Positions 35,801-37,320 of a stretch of 37,320 nucleotides of DNA are shown here, piece after piece (the first letter of the stretch is position 1; the number at the start of each line of letters is the position of its first letter). Below the pieces are notes generated by a model that ran no database searches, was not told the origin of the DNA, and saw nothing but the letters and a program-made list of their open reading frames with translations. The stretch spans positions 1 to 37,320 of the forward strand of contig NZ_AUMJ01000059.1 of NCBI RefSeq assembly GCF_000430625.1, written 5' to 3'. The translations under genes were made by a program, and so were the position numbers. This DNA is from Aneurinibacillus terranovensis DSM 18919 (lineage in GTDB: Bacteria > Bacillota > Bacilli > Aneurinibacillales > Aneurinibacillaceae).

Positions 35801-36994
35801 CTACACTTGCATATTTTCCACGATTGTTGTAATTCCTTGTCCCCCACCAATACATAGGGTGACCAATCCATACTTTTCTTCTCTTCGTTCCATTTCGTGC
35901 AATAATTTGGTCATTAGAATGGCTCCTGTAGCTCCAAGAGGATGGCCTAAAGCAATCGCCCCGCCATTCACATTTACTTTCTTCAAATCCATGTTGAGCT
36001 CCTTAATAACAGCTAGTGCTTGGGCTGCGAATGCCTCATTCAATTCGATTAAACCGATTTGATCTAATGAGAGTCCAGCAATAGATAGAGCTTTCTTCGT
36101 TGCCCCCACTGGGCCAATCCCCATGATCTCCGGAGAAACCCCTGAAACAGCTTGAGCAATGATTTTTGCTCTTGGTTTAAACCCGCGCTTATGCGCAGCG
36201 TCCTCCGACATCAATAAAACTGCTGATGCCCCATCGTTTCGCCCACTACTATTTCCCGCAGTTACGGTACCGTTTTCTTTAAACACCGATTTCAATTCAC
36301 TCAGCTTTGCCAAACTGGTTAATCGTGGGTGCTCATCTATCTCAAAAAAAGTTACTTCTTTTCTTTGTTTGATTTCATAAGGAACTATTTCTTGGCGAAA
36401 ACGCCCAGACTGAATCGCTTGGTGAGCAAGTTTCTGACTTCGAAGGGCAAATTCATCCTGTTCCTCTCTAGAAATCTTGCACTGTTCTGCCAAATTTTCC
36501 GCTGTAACTCCCATGGTCAGATTTCCATAAATCTCTATCGGTTGTGAACGTGGTTGGCTTTCCGTATTAGGATCGATAATCTCTCTATTTCCCGAACCGA
36601 ATCCATAGCGCACGTTTCGAATATAATAGGGTGCTGTACTCATTGATTCGGCACCACCAGCTATTATCACATCAGATAAGCCGCTCATAATTTGCAAAGC
36701 TGCATTATTGATGGCCTGAAGCCCTGAGCCACATTGTCTGTGTACGGTATAACCAGGTACCTCAACCGGAAGTCCTGCACGTAAAAGAGCCAATCGGGCA
36801 AGATTAGGTGAATCTGCACTTTGTTTTGCCTGTCCTAAGATCACCTCATCCACTTCATCTTTTTCCATTCCTGTACGTAACAGGATTTCTTGAATCACTC
36901 TTGCAGCAAGGAAGTCTACCTCCACATCCTTCAAACTGCCTCCAATTTTCCCTACAGCAGTTCTGACAGAGTCAATGATTACAACGTTTTTCAA
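35801..36994 (-). CDS. Acetyl-CoA acetyltransferase (thiolase)
   Basis: A 397-aa thiolase that cleaves 3-ketoacyl-CoA or condenses acetyl-CoA. The acylated Cys is C88 in HRQCGSGLQAI, which is HRQ where most relatives have NKV or NRV. NEAFAAQ, GGAIALGHPLGATGA and the second Cys in LCIGGGQG are present. The start is a TTG at 36994 with AAGGGGGGG 6 bp upstream. It is the first gene of the operon, followed after 82 bp by the CoA-transferase gene. Confidence 0.95.
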   Translation of the reverse strand: MKNVVIIDSVRTAVGKIGGSLKDVEVDFLAARVIQEILLRTGMEKDEVDEVILGQAKQSADSPNLARLALLRAGLPVEVPGYTVHRQCGSGLQAINNAALQIMSGLSDVIIAGGAESMSTAPYYIRNVRYGFGSGNREIIDPNTESQPRSQPIEIYGNLTMGVTAENLAEQCKISREEQDEFALRSQKLAHQAIQSGRFRQEIVPYEIKQRKEVTFFEIDEHPRLTSLAKLSELKSVFKENGTVTAGNSSGRNDGASAVLLMSEDAAHKRGFKPRAKIIAQAVSGVSPEIMGIGPVGATKKALSIAGLSLDQIGLIELNEAFAAQALAVIKELNMDLKKVNVNGGAIALGHPLGATGAILMTKLLHEMERREEKYGLVTLCIGGGQGITTIVENMQV

Positions 36995-37016
36995 ATTTAA
37001 CCCCCCCTTGTATATT

Positions 37017-37069
37017 AAGAGCAGCGAATGATTTGGTTAACATAAAACCGAATTGTCGTTGCTCTTTTT
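37017..37069 (+). terminator. Hairpin in the thiolase leader; plus-strand terminator form
   Basis: AAGAGCAGCGA (37017-37027) pairs with TCGTTGCTCTT (37056-37066), with an inner GGTT/AACC-type stem. On the plus strand it is followed by TTTTTA, the form of an intrinsic terminator. On the minus strand the same hairpin lies in the leader of the beta-oxidation operon, 22 bp before the start codon. It may block antisense transcription into the operon or act as a leader structure. Confidence 0.55.
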
Positions 37070-37074
37070 AGATT

Positions 37075-37116
37075 TTTGATCTTTGAAAACATAATAGAAA
37101 ATGTGGATTTAAAGTC
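37075..37116 (-). promoter_or_regulatory. Weak candidate promoter of the beta-oxidation operon
   Basis: On the minus strand, ATGACT (about 37117-37112) and TATTAT (about 37095-37090) are 16 bp apart, placing the start just before the leader hairpin. Both hexamers deviate from consensus, so this is a tentative call. Confidence 0.3.
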
Positions 37117-37123
37117 ATGTCTA

Positions 37124-37227
37124 GTGGTGGAGGATGTAGCCCCGAAGGGAACCGAGGAACCGAAGGTTCCGAGTGTTCACAAAGGGGGAACAAGCGTAGC
37201 GCGTGGCTTGTTTCCATCCATCACCAT
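37124..37227. other. Compact multi-hairpin segment, possible structured RNA
   Basis: GTGGTGGAGGATG (37124-37136) can pair with CATCCATCACCAT (37215-37227). Inside lie three hairpins: CCC-CGAA-GGG (37140-37149), GGAACC-GAA-GGTTCC (37156-37170) and GGAACAAGC with GCTTGTTTCC (37187-37215). The result is a multi-branched fold typical of a structured RNA. No protein frame is convincing. The GC-rich segment continues to the window edge with further pairing potential (TACCAAGGGAAGG; TTTCCCCCTG). Its identity is unknown; a mobile-element-linked guide RNA is one possibility. Confidence 0.45.
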
Positions 37228-37320
37228 CATCAGTTAAAGGGTTTACGATCTTGGGCTGTCTTTGGGAAAATGGCCTTAGGTGTCTACCAAGGGAAGGTTC
37301 CGTTTCCCCCTGTTGCCCCT

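Noticed and set aside
37060-37120. Possible rRNA leader or spacer (CTTTGAAAACATAATAG)
   Set aside because: It resembles rRNA spacer wording only over a short stretch. No 16S, 23S or tRNA sequence follows within the window.

Overview
The window comes from a mid-GC Gram-positive bacterium of the order Bacillales. The evidence is gene content and order: a hisZGDBHAF-hisIE operon with the short HisG that depends on HisZ, a yvoF-ppaX-hprK block, uvrBA next to csbA and a MinJ-like gene, and ftsEX-M23 hydrolase-ctpB. An Aneurinibacillus/Brevibacillus-type genome would fit, but the genus is a guess. Almost every gene is on the minus strand.

Layout by rising coordinate. 1-204: a short intergenic tail with two similar 30-bp modules. 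205-6744: the full histidine operon, read leftwards, with stop/start overlaps, a candidate promoter and a perfect CTTTAGTT-N8-AACTAAAG palindrome just upstream. 6841-9068: a patch of foreign or decayed DNA holding two copies of a palindromic repeat, a wrecked esterase, an AT-rich gene for a secreted protein that is broken at both ends, and an orphan lipoprotein gene. 9067-12207: corA, yvoF, ppaX and hprK. 12355-13130: a small coiled-coil protein gene, a third palindromic repeat and two strong hairpin terminators. 13186-18049: uvrA and uvrB, with a LexA-like box upstream. 18235-20327: a heptad-repeat coiled-coil protein, csbA and minJ. 20464-24821: ctpB, an M23 murein hydrolase with a coiled coil, ftsX and ftsE, which form a cell-envelope and division module. 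24964-26298: a fourth palindromic repeat, then a gene graveyard (IS3-type remnant, unidentified C-terminal fragment, broken old-yellow-enzyme gene). 26367-36994: a beta-oxidation operon read leftwards (thiolase, CaiB/BaiF CoA-transferase, 3-hydroxyacyl-CoA dehydrogenase, acyl-CoA dehydrogenase, EtfB, EtfA, then FadF-like ETF:quinone oxidoreductase and enoyl-CoA hydratase). A defective DDE transposase gene sits inside it. 37000-37320: a leader hairpin and a compact, multi-hairpin, RNA-like segment cut by the window edge.

The most unusual signal is the palindromic repeat family at 6841-7056, 12819-13013 and 24964-25207, with a degenerate member at 8884-9068. In the three good copies a 30-nt apical loop is nearly invariant (24 of 30 positions identical), while the helix under it differs between copies but stays paired, with an asymmetric bulge on the 3' side. 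This is the pattern expected of a conserved nucleic-acid structure. I do not recognise it as a named family.

All calls come from reading the sequence. No database search or folding program was run.
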